64,000 nt of DNA from assembly GCA_016717115.1 (NCBI GenBank), contig JADKGE010000001.1:558001-622000 (forward strand). Direction: 5' to 3'. This document shows positions 9,420 to 19,695 of this stretch, one piece after another; within the stretch, counting starts at the first letter, position 1, and every line of letters starts with the position of its first letter. The position numbers were made by a program, and so were the translations under genes. This stretch comes from Actinomycetota bacterium. Lineage in GTDB: Bacteria > Actinomycetota > Actinomycetes > S36-B12. The notes below the pieces were generated by a model, which made no database searches, was not told the origin of the DNA, and was given only the letters and a program-made list of their open reading frames with translations.

Positions 9420-10658
9420 ATGCAGCGTGCCGGCCGAATCACCATCGTGACGGTCGCCGTGCTTGCGAGCCTGCTCATGGCGATCCCGCCGGTCGCCGCT
9501 GACCCCGGAAAGCAGCCCCGCATCGACACGCTCCTCCAGCGTCGACTGCACGACCCCCGCCTCGGCAGCAACGTCGCGATGATCGTGATCGACGCCGACA
9601 CCGGTGGGGTCCTCTCGAAGCATTCGGCTGACCGGCCCATGCACACTGCCTCGAACATGAAGATCGTCACCGCGGTCACGGCCCTCGCGGCGATGGGGCC
9701 GGACACGCGGTTCGTCACGCGCGTGCGGGCTGGCGCATCCGCCAAGGACGTCATCCTTCAAGGGGCAGGCGACCCCCTCCTGTCCAACGCCGACCTGAGC
9801 CTGCTGGCCTCGCGAACCGCCGAGCGGCTCACGCGTGGCGCCGCTGTCACAGTGCACGTCGACGGCGACCTGTTCCCGGCGCCCAGCAAGGGTCCGGGCT
9901 GGAAGCCGAACTACCTCGGCTACCAGGTGGCGGCCGTGCAGGCCCTCGCCCGACGAGGGGACCGTGGCCGGCAGCCCAGCCTGGCCGCCGCCACCGCCTT
10001 CACGTCGGCCCTGCGTGCCCGAGGCATCAAGGCGACCCTCGGCAGGAACGCGGACGCCGCACCCCATGCCGCCGTTCTGGCTCGGGTGCCAGGGCACACC
10101 GTGGCCAAGGCGGTGGGCGTCATGCTCAGCGAGTCGGAGAGCAACGTCGCGGAGGTGCTCTTTCGACACGTCGCCATCGCGGCGGGCCGCAAGCCGACCT
10201 GGGCCGGCGCGAGGAGGGCGGCGAGGGAGACCCTCGTCTCGCTCGGGCTCGACCCCACCGGGATGGTCCTCGCCGACGGCAGCGGACTCTCCCGCGACGT
10301 GCGCCTCACCCCCCGCTTCATCGTCGACGTGCTGAGAGTGGCGAAGGTGACCCAGCGCAAGCGCTTCGCGACGATGTTCGCGGCGAGCGCGATGCCGATC
10401 GCGGGTCGCACCGGCACCCTCACGACCCGCTACGGCAGGTACAGCACGTCACCGTCGTCCTGTGCCCGCGGTGACGTCCAGGCGAAGACCGGGACTCTCG
10501 TCGACACGATCGCCCTGTCCGGCGTGGCGAAGACGGCCGCCGGCGGACGACGTCTGTTCTCCATCATCGTGAACGACCGACCCATGCGGTTCAGCGCGCT
10601 GTCCACGCGACGCGCCGTCGACGGACTCGCGGCGACGATCACCGGGTGCTGGCACTAG
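9420..10658 (+). CDS. dacB: D-alanyl-D-alanine carboxypeptidase/endopeptidase (PBP4, S13)
   Basis: A 412-residue exported protein with a signal peptide (MQRAGRITIVTVAVLASLL). The penicillin-binding motifs of family S13 are visible: SNMK (SxxK nucleophile, about residue 79), SESN (SxN, about 240) and KTGTL (KTG, about 357). It trims or cleaves peptidoglycan cross-links. The inserted domains between the motifs are shorter than in E. coli PBP4, as is normal for actinobacterial versions. It is divergent from the SulP-rpiB pair, and the following hydrolase gene is 86 bp downstream on the same strand. The TAG stop lies in a CTAG. Confidence 0.9.
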   Translation: MQRAGRITIVTVAVLASLLMAIPPVAADPGKQPRIDTLLQRRLHDPRLGSNVAMIVIDADTGGVLSKHSADRPMHTASNMKIVTAVTALAAMGPDTRFVTRVRAGASAKDVILQGAGDPLLSNADLSLLASRTAERLTRGAAVTVHVDGDLFPAPSKGPGWKPNYLGYQVAAVQALARRGDRGRQPSLAAATAFTSALRARGIKATLGRNADAAPHAAVLARVPGHTVAKAVGVMLSESESNVAEVLFRHVAIAAGRKPTWAGARRAARETLVSLGLDPTGMVLADGSGLSRDVRLTPRFIVDVLRVAKVTQRKRFATMFAASAMPIAGRTGTLTTRYGRYSTSPSSCARGDVQAKTGTLVDTIALSGVAKTAAGGRRLFSIIVNDRPMRFSALSTRRAVDGLAATITGCWH

Positions 10659-10744
10659 CGAAACGCACGTGGCCTCACCCCTGCAATCGCGATGCCCCAT
10701 GGGCTAGCGTGCTTGCAGAAGCGCTCCTCGAGGGAAGCGGTGAG

Positions 10745-12823
10745 ATGCCCGTGGACGATGTCATGAGCGACGCAGTGGCGTTCGTCGAGGACGGTGCCAG
10801 CCGGATCGATCGAATCCGTGCCGGCGGCCTCGACGTCTCCTCCCGTGCCGGCTTCCTGCTCGGCGCCTACTACACGGGCGCCTCGTACCAGCCCAACCTG
10901 CTGTCGCGCGGCACGCGGGACCAAGCGATCATCAGCGGCGTCGCGGCCGCCGTCGCCTACGGCTGGGGGGTCTCGGCCCACTCGTTCCTTCGATCGACCG
11001 CCAACCGCCTGCCGTTGGCCTCCCGCTCCCCTGTCGGCCGAGTCGTCGCCGGCGCGCTCGTCGATGCCACCGCCGCAGCCGCGGGACTGGCGGTGACGCG
11101 CGTCGTCCCGCCGCTGGAGCACGAATCGAACCGCCGGGCGCTGATCCGCCTGGCGGGAGTCGGGGCCGCTGCGGCCGGCACGGCCGGCCTGGGTGCGGAT
11201 GGCCTCGAGGCCCTCCGCGGACACCCCGGAGCGCGCGGTGTCAGTGTCCTGTCTGCTCTCGCCACCCTCGCCGGCTCCTACGCCCTCACCCGACCGGGCA
11301 CGGCCACCCGAGGATCGTTCGGACCCGGCGACGAGATCGCCCACGAGAACGTCGTTCGCGAGGTCTCGGTGCCCAAGGCCATCGCCTCGGGCGTCGGCAT
11401 CACGGCGGTGCTGCTGGCCGCAGCCAGGGGCGAGACGCTCCTGAGCACCGCGGCGGCCCGCGCGGCGGCGAGAGTGCTGGGCGGATCGGCCGACGACCAC
11501 CGGACGTTCGGCCGCATCACCGCGGTAGGCGCCCTGGCCGGCTTCGGCTGGGCAGCGGTCACGGCCGCCAACCATGTCCTGACCAAGGTCGGCGTCGGCG
11601 TCGAACAGGCGCACGCCACCGCGCCCGACATCCCCGAGGTGACCGGCGGCCCGGAGTCACTTATCCCGTGGCAGGACCAGACCCGTGAGTCGCGTCGCTG
11701 GCTGTCCATGGTCCTTCGCCCCGAGACCATCTCCGAGGTCATGGCGGAACCGGCCAGGCAGCCCATCCGTGTGTACGCGGCGCTCGAAGCCGCCGTCACC
11801 GCCGAGGAGAGGGCGCAGCTCTTGCTCGACGAGATCGACCGCACGCATGCCCTCGAGCGCTCCGTCTTCGCCCTGTTCTCCCCCACCGGGTCCGGGTACG
11901 TCAACTACGTCGCGACCGAGACCCTCGAGTACCTCACCCGCGGCGACTGCGCGTCGGCCTGCATCCAGTACTCGGTGCTGCCGTCGGCCCTCTCGCTGAC
12001 GAAGGTCGGCTACGCGGCCTCGCAGACGCGCATTCTCGTCAACGGCATCGTCGACCGGCTGATGGCGATGCCCGCCGACCAGCGGCCCAAGTTCTACCTG
12101 TTCGGCGAGAGCCTGGGCTCCCAGGTGAGCGAGGAGATGTTCCGCGGACAGGGCACCTCGGGGCCCGTGGGCATCGGCCTCGACGCCGCCCTCTGGATCG
12201 GCACACCGGCATCGACCGTCTACCGACGCGAGCTGTGGGGCAACCGGACGGTGTCGGCGAAGCCGGAGGTCGGCCCGGGACCGTTCTACCTCCCGAGGGC
12301 GATCCGCGACTGGCGCTCGCTGCCCGCTCAGGAGAAGGCCAAGGTGCGCTTCCTTCTCCTGCAGAACGGTGACGACCCTGTGCCGAAGTTCGAGGCGCCA
12401 TTGGTATGGAAGCGTCCCTCCTGGCTGGGTCCCACCGGCTCCCGCCCGCCCGGTGCGCCGCTGCACACCCGCTGGCTGCCTGTGGTCACGTTCGTCACCA
12501 CCTTCATCGACCTGCAGAATGCGCTCGCCCCCACTCCCGGCGTCTTCCAGGAGGGTGGTCACGACTACCGGCGCGAGCTCCCCGGGGCGCTCCAGGCCGT
12601 CTACCAGCTCGACGCGACCGACGAACAGATGACCCGCGTCCAGGCGGCGCTCCGCGAGCGCGAACTGGTGTGGGAGGTTCGGCGGCAGTGGGACAGCGCG
12701 GAGGCCAAGCCGACGCCCAAGCGAGGCGAGGCGGAGGCGAAGGTGGAGTCCAAGCTCGCGACGTGGACCGGGCAGGAAGCCGACCGGGACACCGTCGAAC
12801 ACGTCGTCGACACCGATATCTAG
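10745..12823 (+). CDS. Membrane protein of the Abhydrolase_9 type (alpha/beta hydrolase with N-terminal TM region)
   Basis: About 692 residues. The N-terminal half has several hydrophobic Ala/Gly-rich helices (for example AIISGVAAAVAYGWGVSAHS), and the C-terminal half is an alpha/beta hydrolase with nucleophile elbow FGESLGSQ and a typical WIGTPAST segment. This two-part build is the actinobacterial alpha/beta-hydrolase family with a membrane N-terminus. The natural substrate is not known; lipid or wall ester hydrolysis is usually assumed. The start ATG follows AGGGAAG by 8 bp. A charged Lys/Glu-rich tail ends the protein. The next gene, moeA, starts 20 bp downstream. Confidence 0.78.
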   Translation: MPVDDVMSDAVAFVEDGASRIDRIRAGGLDVSSRAGFLLGAYYTGASYQPNLLSRGTRDQAIISGVAAAVAYGWGVSAHSFLRSTANRLPLASRSPVGRVVAGALVDATAAAAGLAVTRVVPPLEHESNRRALIRLAGVGAAAAGTAGLGADGLEALRGHPGARGVSVLSALATLAGSYALTRPGTATRGSFGPGDEIAHENVVREVSVPKAIASGVGITAVLLAAARGETLLSTAAARAAARVLGGSADDHRTFGRITAVGALAGFGWAAVTAANHVLTKVGVGVEQAHATAPDIPEVTGGPESLIPWQDQTRESRRWLSMVLRPETISEVMAEPARQPIRVYAALEAAVTAEERAQLLLDEIDRTHALERSVFALFSPTGSGYVNYVATETLEYLTRGDCASACIQYSVLPSALSLTKVGYAASQTRILVNGIVDRLMAMPADQRPKFYLFGESLGSQVSEEMFRGQGTSGPVGIGLDAALWIGTPASTVYRRELWGNRTVSAKPEVGPGPFYLPRAIRDWRSLPAQEKAKVRFLLLQNGDDPVPKFEAPLVWKRPSWLGPTGSRPPGAPLHTRWLPVVTFVTTFIDLQNALAPTPGVFQEGGHDYRRELPGALQAVYQLDATDEQMTRVQAALRERELVWEVRRQWDSAEAKPTPKRGEAEAKVESKLATWTGQEADRDTVEHVVDTDI

Positions 12824-12843
12824 CGGCAGGCTCGCGAGACCGC

Positions 12844-14016
12844 ATGACGAGCCGCAGGGCGATCGAGCCCACGTGGGCTGACGCACGCGCGCTCGCGCAC
12901 GGCTGCGCGGTCCCTCTGGCCACCGAGCCCGTCGATCTGACCACGGCAGGCGGCCGGGTGGCCGCCGAGGACGTCCACTCGCTGACTCCGCTGCCGTCGC
13001 GCGACGCATCGGCGATGGATGGTTGGGCCGTGTGTGGACCCGGACCGTGGCACGTCGTCGACGCCCTCCTCGCCGGGGACGTTGCTTCGTCGCCCTTGTC
13101 CGATGGCGAGGCGATGGAGATCGCGACCGGGACGGCGCTGCCCGAAGGAACCCGTGGAGTTCTTCGAAGAGAGCACGGCATTGTCGACGAGCTCGGGGCG
13201 CTGAACGGCGTCGTCGCCGAGCGTCAGGACGTGCGCGCCGCCGGCGAGGAGTCGCGCAAGGGCGAGCTGCTCATCGAGCGAGGCACGCGACTCACACCGG
13301 CGCACGTCGGGCTCGCGGCCGCAGCCGGTCACGACAGGCTGACGGTCTTCTCCAAGGTCACGGCTCGATTCATCGTCTTCGGAGACGAGCTGCTGCGCTC
13401 CGGCCCGGCCCGCGAAGGGAAGGTGCGCGACAGCCTCGGACCGCAGGTGCCCGGTTGGCTGTCGCGGATGGGCGTGGACGTCATCGACGGGACGTGGGTG
13501 CCGGACACTATGGCCGCCCACGTCGACGCGCTCAGGAACTGCACCGATGTCGATCTGGTGATCACCTCAGGAGGCACGGCGGCCGGGCCAGTCGACCACG
13601 TACGCGCCGCCCTCGACGAGACGTCCGGGGAACTGGTGGTCGACACCGTCGCGGTCCGGCCCGGGCACCCCATGCTGCTCGGGCGCTGGCCTACCCACCG
13701 CTGGCTGCTGGGCCTACCGGGCAATCCGCAGGCCGCGATCGCCGCACTCCTCACGCTGGGCGGGCCACTGATCGCCGCGCTGAACGGCCAGCCCGTTCCG
13801 ACCCTCGACACCCGCCGCATCACCGAGGCGGTGACGTCGCGTGGCGGTGCGACGCGACTGGTGCTCTGCACCGAGGCGGCGGGCACCTGCACCCCCACCG
13901 CGTACATCGGCTCCGGGATGCTGCGTGGGCTGACGACGGCCGACGGCTTCGCCGTCATACCGCCGGCCGGCTCTGAGCGCGATCACCTGGTGCCCTGGGT
14001 GCCTCTGCCTCGGTAG
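12844..14016 (+). CDS. moeA: Molybdopterin molybdenumtransferase MoeA
   Basis: A 390-residue protein. MoeA inserts molybdate into adenylylated molybdopterin to finish the molybdenum cofactor. Seen: the MoeA N-terminal domain with PLPSRDASAMDGWAV, the MogA-like domain with TSGGTAAGPVDHV (usual TSGGVSxGxxD) and PGHPMLLG, the LPGNPQAA loop, and a small C-terminal beta domain. The second Gly-rich motif is less canonical than usual (TAAG for VSVG). The molybdopterin oxidoreductase starts 33 bp downstream, so this copy probably serves that enzyme. ATG 12844 is the first in-frame start. Confidence 0.85.
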   Translation: MTSRRAIEPTWADARALAHGCAVPLATEPVDLTTAGGRVAAEDVHSLTPLPSRDASAMDGWAVCGPGPWHVVDALLAGDVASSPLSDGEAMEIATGTALPEGTRGVLRREHGIVDELGALNGVVAERQDVRAAGEESRKGELLIERGTRLTPAHVGLAAAAGHDRLTVFSKVTARFIVFGDELLRSGPAREGKVRDSLGPQVPGWLSRMGVDVIDGTWVPDTMAAHVDALRNCTDVDLVITSGGTAAGPVDHVRAALDETSGELVVDTVAVRPGHPMLLGRWPTHRWLLGLPGNPQAAIAALLTLGGPLIAALNGQPVPTLDTRRITEAVTSRGGATRLVLCTEAAGTCTPTAYIGSGMLRGLTTADGFAVIPPAGSERDHLVPWVPLPR

Positions 14017-14049
14017 GCGTCGCGAATCCCGAGCGCCTACCCTCCGGAT

Positions 14050-16393
14050 ATGCCTGCGACTGCCTACCGGACCTGCCCGCTGTGCGAGGCCACCTGCGGC
14101 CTGACCCTCACGCTCGACGGCGATCGAGTGACGAAGGTGCGGGGCGACGACGCTGACGTCTTCTCCCGCGGCTTCGTCTGCCCGAAGGGCGTGGCCCTCG
14201 GTGAGCTGCACAACGACCCGGCACGCCTGCGCTATCCGCTGGTCCGCGGCGCGGACGGCGTCCAGCGCCGGGCCTCGTGGGACGAGGCGTGGGCGGAGAT
14301 CGCCCGCCTCCTGGCCCCGGTGCGCGAGCAGCATGGGGCGGAGTCGATCGCGGTCTACCTCGGCAACCCGAACGCCCACAACGTCTCATCGACGCTGTAC
14401 GGCCCGGCGCTGATCCGCGCGCTCGGCACGCACCAGGTCTACTCCGCCAGCACGGTCGACCAGATGCCCGCTCAGGTGGCGGCCGGCCTGATGTTCGGCA
14501 CGGGGCTGTCCGTTCCGATCCCCGACATCGACCGCACCCAGTACTTCCTCGTGCTCGGCGCCAACCCGCTCGTGTCCAACGGCTCACTGATGACAGCGCC
14601 CGACTTCCCCGGTCGCCTGCGGGCGCTGAGGGCCAGGGGTGGGCGGCTCGTCGTCGTCGACCCCCTGCGTACGCGGACGGCGGAGCAGGCCGACGAGCAT
14701 GTGCGCATCCGTCCCGGAACGGACGCCTTCCTGCTCGCCGCGATCGCCCGCACGCTCATCGACGAGGGACTGGCGCGGCCGGGTGCAGCGGGCGGCCACC
14801 TCGCCGACGGCGCACTCGCGGTGATCACCGCCGCGGTGGCGCCCTTCGACCCCGACTCTGTGGCGGTGATCACCCGCATCGACGCGGACAGCATCGTGCG
14901 CATCGCCCGCGAGCTGGCCGCCGCCCCGTCGGCGGCCGTCTACGGACGGATGGGCACCACGACCTCCGGCGTGATCGACGAGCACGGCAACCCGCAGTCG
15001 TTCGGCACGGCCGCGTCCTGGCTCATCAACGTCGTCAACCTGCTCACCGGCAACCTCGATCGTGAGGGTGGGGTGATGTGGCCGCTGCCCGCCGCGGGCG
15101 GGCCCACCACCTCGGGCACGCCGGGCGTGGGCCGCGGCATCCGCGTGCCCGGCTCCCAGCGCACGCGGGTTCGGGGGCTGCCGAGCATCCTCGGCGAGTT
15201 CCCGGCCGCGGCCCTGGCCGAGGAGATCGACACTCCCTCGGCCGACGGTGAACGCCTGGGTGGGCTCGTCACCATCGCCGGCAACCCCGTCGCGTCGACC
15301 CCGGACGCTGCCCGGCTGGCCTCCGCGCTGACCACCCTCGACGTGCTGATCAGCATCGACGCATACGTCACCGAGACCAGCAGGCATGCACACGTGGTGC
15401 TGCCGGCGCCGTCGCCCCTCTGCTCGCGGGCACTTCGACCTCGCCTTCTCCAGCCTTGCCGTTCGCAATGTCACACGATGGACGCCGCCGACGCTGCCGC
15501 CGCGCAGAGACGACGAGGCGGACGAGTGGGACGAGGGCGAGATCCTGCTGCGCCTGGCCTGCGTCGTGCTGGGCGATGCCCTGACCGTGGACCAGATGGA
15601 CGACCTCGTCGCGGGCGAGATCGCCACCCGCGCGACCTCGTCCGAGGCGTCGCGCGCGCACGGCAGCGAACCCGCCGAGGTGCTCGCGGCTGTCGAGCCC
15701 CGCCGTCGACAGGCGCGTCTTCTCGACATCATGATCCGGTCCGGTCCCTATGGGGACGGCTTCGGGTCGCACCCGGACGGGCTGTCGCTCGCGACCCTGG
15801 AGGCCAGTCCGCATGGCATCGACCTCGGCCCGCTCGAGCCACGACTACCGGAGGTGCTCAGGACGCCGACCGGACGCATCGAGGCGGCGGCCCCGCAACT
15901 GCTCGATGAGGCGGCCCGCATGGCTGCCCTCATGCAGGCGACCGCGACCCTGCCGCCCGGTGACGGGCTCCTTCTCGTCGGCCGTCGCTCATTGCGCAGC
16001 AACAACTCCTGGATGCACAACATCTCGCTGCTCGCGAGCGGCGCCAACCGCTGCACCCTGTGGCTCAACCCCGTCGACGCGACCGAGCGCGGGCTCGCCG
16101 ACGGCACGGACGCGGTCGTGACCAGCGCCACCGGAAGCGTGCTCGCCAACGTCGAGGTGACCGACGTCGTGCCGCCCGGCGTGGTGAGCCTGCCGCATGG
16201 CTGGGGCCACTCGGCGCCCGGCACGTGGGGGCCGGTGGCGACGGCACGCCCGGGCGTGAACTCGAACATCCTCACGCCGTCCGGGGGCCTCGACGCACTT
16301 GCCGGAACGGCGGTGCTCAACGGCATCCCGGTATCGGTGTCGGCGCCGGCAGCAGAGGGCGCAGCCGGCTCGGAGCCCAAGTCCGACCGCTAG
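14050..16393 (+). pseudogene. Molybdopterin-dependent oxidoreductase, interrupted by a one-base frameshift
   Basis: Corrected length is about 780 residues. The N-terminus carries a 4Fe-4S motif (CPLCEATCG then CPKG), then the bis-MGD binding core (LVLGANPLVSNGSL, GGRLVVVDPLRTRTAEQAD) and a C-terminal molydopterin dinucleotide-binding domain (LLLVGRRSLRSNNSWMHN). No Cys or Sec is evident at the usual metal-ligand site (SASTVDQMP), as in several uncharacterised family members. The frame changes at about 15415-15425: HAHVVLPAPSPL ends one frame and ARGHFDLAFSSLAVRNV continues in the next, consistent with one extra base. Both halves stay canonical, so an assembly error is plausible. Its TAG stop lies in the GCTAGC where IS copy A inserted. 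Confidence 0.8.
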
Positions 16394-16394
16394 C

Positions 16395-17517
16395 TGTTCT
16401 GTCCATCGACGTTGGTAACGAGGCGCGTCAGCTGTTGACGTGGGGAAGGCCTCCTTGTGAGGTGTGAAGCGACCAAGCAATCACATTCACGAAGGAGGCC
16501 TTCATGGCCCACGCTAATGCCCCGTTGTCCGAGCTGGGCCGGTTGAAGCTGGCCCGGTTCCATGTTGAGTCGGGGTCGACGATCCGTGGGACTGCGGAGC
16601 GGTTCCAGGTCTCGACCACGACGGTGATCCGATGGTCGCGTCGGTATCGGGCGGTGTTGGCCGCCGGGATGACACCGACGTCGCGGGACATGGTCGATGT
16701 CTCGAGCCGGCCGCACCGATCGCCGACGCGGACCAGGCGCCGGATCGAGAGGAGGGTCAAGCACCTGCGAACGAAGCGGCGGTTCGGGCCGGTCCAGATC
16801 GCGGGCCGGGTCGGGATCCCCGCCTCGACCGTGCACCGGATCCTGGTCCGCGAGGGCCTCAACCGGCTCGATCACATGGACCGGGCCACCGGTGAGGTCA
16901 TCCGCTACGAGCGGGACCGGCCCGGGGACCTGCTGCACGTGGACGTGAAGAAGTTCGGCCTGATCCCTCCCGGCGGCGGATGGAAGGTCAACGGACGCGC
17001 TGGGTTCCAGACCGGACGCAAGCAGATCGAGGCCGACCGCCGCCAGCAGCGGTCCCGACGAGGAACCGGAAGGGCGGGCTACGCGTTCGTCCACTCCGCA
17101 GTCGACGACCACTCCCGCCTGGCCTACTCCGAGGTCCACGACGACGAGACCAAGGCGACCACCGTGGCCTTCTGGACGCGTGCGATCGCGTTCTACGCCT
17201 CGCACGGATCACCGTCACCGAGGTCATCAGCGATAACGGCCCGGCCTACCGCTCCACCGACTGGGTCCGGCTGAACACCGACCTCGGCATCGCCATCCGC
17301 CGCACCCGGCCATACCGACCCCAGACCAACGGCAAGGTCGAGCGCTACCAGCGGACCCTGCGCGACGAATGGGGCTACGCCAAGGCCTACTCCTCCGAAT
17401 CAGCCCGCCGGAAGGCCTTGACCAGCTGGCTCCACATCTACAACCATCACAGGCCACACACCGCACTCGGCGGCAAGCCACCGGTCACCCGCGTGACCAA
17501 CCTGCTTGGACAGAACA
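16395..17517 (+). mobile_element. IS481-family insertion sequence, copy A
   Basis: A 1,123-bp element with imperfect terminal inverted repeats of about 25 bp that begin TGTTCTGTCCA at both ends. It sits one base after the TAG stop of the molybdopterin oxidoreductase; the left flank is GCTAGC. The right flank is GCTGCC, close to but not equal to the expected 6-bp duplication (loss of one A would explain it). It is nearly identical to copy B at 40466-41590 in opposite orientation, with a few silent substitutions and two one-base length differences. Confidence 0.93.
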
Positions 17518-17546
17518 GCTGCCGACCGATGTCTCCGGCGCCCTGA
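16504..17546 (+). pseudogene. IS481-family transposase, frameshifted (copy A)
   Basis: DDE transposase with an N-terminal helix-turn-helix (GTAERFQVSTTTVIRWSRRY) and an integrase core: first Asp in VDDHSRLAY, second Asp in SDNGPAY, Glu in NGKVERYQ. Copy A lacks one G at about 17206 (CACGGATC against CACGGGATC in copy B), so the frame breaks between the first and second catalytic Asp. After the break the sequence continues to the canonical C-terminus HIYNHHRPHTALGGKPP. A single polypeptide cannot be made from this sequence as given, unless by frameshifting. The shifted frame reads past the element end to a stop at 17544-17546. Confidence 0.85.
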
Positions 17547-18404
17547 CGCCCCTCACAATCGCAGCGACAAGGGGAACCGTCTGACGCGAGCCCCGCGGCG
17601 AAAAGGGGCCTACGCGGCGGCCTGACGATTGCGGGGCTGGACGGATCGGCGATCAGGAGCCCGACGCCGATCCGGGTGCCGCTCTCGTGAGGGCCAGCGC
17701 ACCGATTGTGTACAGGGGCAGAGTCGTGGTCGGCATGAGGCCTCCTCTGATCAGGTCGACCCGCCACGATCGCCCCGGACGACGCCTCTCCGTCGTGGGC
17801 GAGGGGGCGGTGGATAGGTGGCGTCCGACGACCTGGTTAGCGTCGAGTCGTGCGGGCCGCGTGCGAACGTGCCCTGTTGCAGGCGGCAGGCGGCGCCGGC
17901 AGCCGGCACGGCCCGGTTTCGGGAATCTCCCGCTTTGTAACGGTGACGTCGTACCACTGGCGATGCCGGGCCGCGGCAGCGGCAGATCGGAGTTCGAGGC
18001 GGCACGTCCACTACATGCAGTCACGGCTGAAGATCACGCTGGCCCTCGTTGCCCCAGTGGGTAGCCGTCGAAGGTGCCGAAGGGCTCGATGATGTCAGCG
18101 TCGGTGGTTGGCGTGAAATAGGTGAGCTGGGCGACCAGCCGGGTGTTGGCCTTGGCCGTCGCTGCCGCCCCTGAGCCGAAGCCATGTCCGGGCCGCTTGC
18201 TGACTCGACGGCCCCCCGCTCCGCTTGGCGTAAACCCGCCTCCGCGTGGCACATCTGCGCCTTAACGGTGACCGTAGCCGTGACCGGCGCCGATGGCTGG
18301 AGGTGTGGTGCCGGTACCGGACCCGAACCCGCCGCTGGACACACGAGGCCGGCACTGCCCGCGCGCGTGGTCGGGATGACGTCCGCTCGCCGTCGGCCCC
18401 TGTC
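17547..18404. other. Stretch without a supportable gene
   Basis: About 860 bp with no convincing coding region. On the minus strand an AGAGGAGG ribosome-binding site precedes an ATG at 17739 that opens only 27 codons before a stop, perhaps the broken start of a gene. Gly-rich and Pro-rich fragments in several minus frames at about 18040-18360 (for example GFGSGTGTTPP and TYFTPTTDADIIEPF) suggest the decayed or mis-sequenced tail of the secreted CHATG protein upstream. I would not call a gene here. Confidence 0.5.
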
Positions 18405-19618
18405 TCACGGCATGCTGCTGCAGGAGCACCAGTATTGGTCGGGCGTCGGTGCGGTCAGGTGGTGCGCACGTACGTCGGGGCTGGTCTGTGGCATTCCAGT
18501 GGCCAGATGTTCCAGGCGAGCGGATAGGGCACCGATCGAGGGCGGGACGTTGCATCCGTCGGCGAGGATGGCGGCCCCGGCGCCGGTGGTTGTTGGGAGC
18601 CGGTCGCTTTCGGCGAAGGCGGGGATGAAGTCACCCCAGGAATCGCCGGACACGTTGGTGTTCGGGTCGAAGGGATCCGCCGTGCGTGTCATGTCCGGTC
18701 TCGATGTCGTGCTGCAGCTCGGCCGGGCTGGCGGCCCAGGCGGCCGTTCGCAAGTACGGGCGGGCAACGGATCCCGTGGCATGGCACAGGGTGACGAAGA
18801 ATCGTGCTGCCCGGAAGCCAGGAACGACCGGGATCTGCGGCACATGGGGCAGCACCGGCACCGTGGGGGTGATCGGCTTGCGCGGGCTTGTTCGGCACGG
18901 TGGGGCACCGTGGGGTGATCGGCTTGGCGGGCTTGTTCGGCACCGTGGGCACTGTGGGGTGATCGGCTTGGCGAGGGCTTGTTCGGCACGGTGGGCACTG
19001 TGGGGGTGATCGGCTTAGCGGGCTTGTTCGGCACCGTGGGCACAGTCGGCGTGATCGGCACCGCCGGGCGGTTCGGATCAACCGGGTCGACAGGCTCGGG
19101 GACAGCGCAGCCGTTGGCCAGGATGTCAGCCGGAAGCGTGTTGTTCAAGCCCGGGAAGTCCCCCACGGCAAGGATGAGGGTCGCCCCAGTTGTCACCTGA
19201 TTGGCTTGTCGCGGGATCGAAGACGGGCCCCGGCGTGCCCCCGTCGTGACCGTTGATGGCCGACTCAGCGACAGTGATCAGGGTGTAGATTGGCTACCGG
19301 AACTCGTTGCGTGGCACAGCGTGACCTTCTCGTTGCCTCGAGCTTCGTTGGACGTGGTGGATGCCGCATCGGAGGTGGTGGATGCTGCGCATCGGTCCGG
19401 CGCGGGCAACTCGGTTACGGGGGCGAGGGGCGCCGTCGCGGGGATCCGGGAAGATCGGCAACGGAAGGGGGCTGGGGGACGTTACGGCCACTTCAGGTGG
19501 GGAGTGGGGCGAGGCGGGCACTTGCGGTGTTTGGGACAAAAGTGAGGTCGCCGTCGCCAAGCAGGCGGCTATGAAGGTTCCTAGACGGACGATCGGCCCA
19601 CGGTACTGGTGTTCCCAC
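18405..19618 (-). pseudogene. Secreted protein with two CHATG-type domains and Pro-rich linker, multiply frameshifted
   Basis: Following the meaningful frame across breaks gives: GTG start at 19618 after GGAGGAGA; an export signal (GTFIAACLATATSLL); a first domain with KVTLCHATSSGS, YTLITVAESAINGHDGG, VFDPAT and GDNWGDLILAV; a linker of PITPTVPTVPNKPAK repeats; and a second domain with VTLCHATGS, DPFDPNTNVSGDSWGDFIPAF and ILADGCNVPP. The Cys-His-Ala-Thr-Gly-Ser motif with a following acidic GDxWGDxIP segment is a recurring unit of actinobacterial surface proteins of unknown role. At least five one-base indels are needed. No single frame covers the protein. The end coordinate is approximate. 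Confidence 0.6.
18885..19070 (-). repeat. 45-bp tandem repeat encoding PITPTVPTVPNKPAK
   Basis: About four imperfect copies of a 45-bp unit (plus-strand core GGCTTGTTCGGCACCGTGGG, then a G-rich run and GTGATCGGCTTGGCG). On the minus strand each copy encodes a 15-residue Pro/Thr/Val unit that would form an extended, rigid linker. Copies differ mainly by the length of G runs (four against five G), which shifts the frame. This is either repeat slippage or a homopolymer error. Confidence 0.75.
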
Positions 19619-19695
19619 TGCTCTCCTCCCTTGAGAGGGTGCACCAACTCGACAGGCCGCCAGACCCGGGCAGGTGCGAGGTCTTAGGGAAGTCG

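Noticed and set aside
16390..17205. Minus-strand open frame through IS copy A (and its mirror in copy B)
   Set aside because: Opposite-strand shadow of the transposase, with repetitive Arg/Pro/Asp content; duplicated only because the IS is duplicated.
18885..19070. CRISPR-like array
   Set aside because: Units are directly adjacent 45-bp tandem repeats encoding a Pro/Thr linker, with no spacers and no cas genes.
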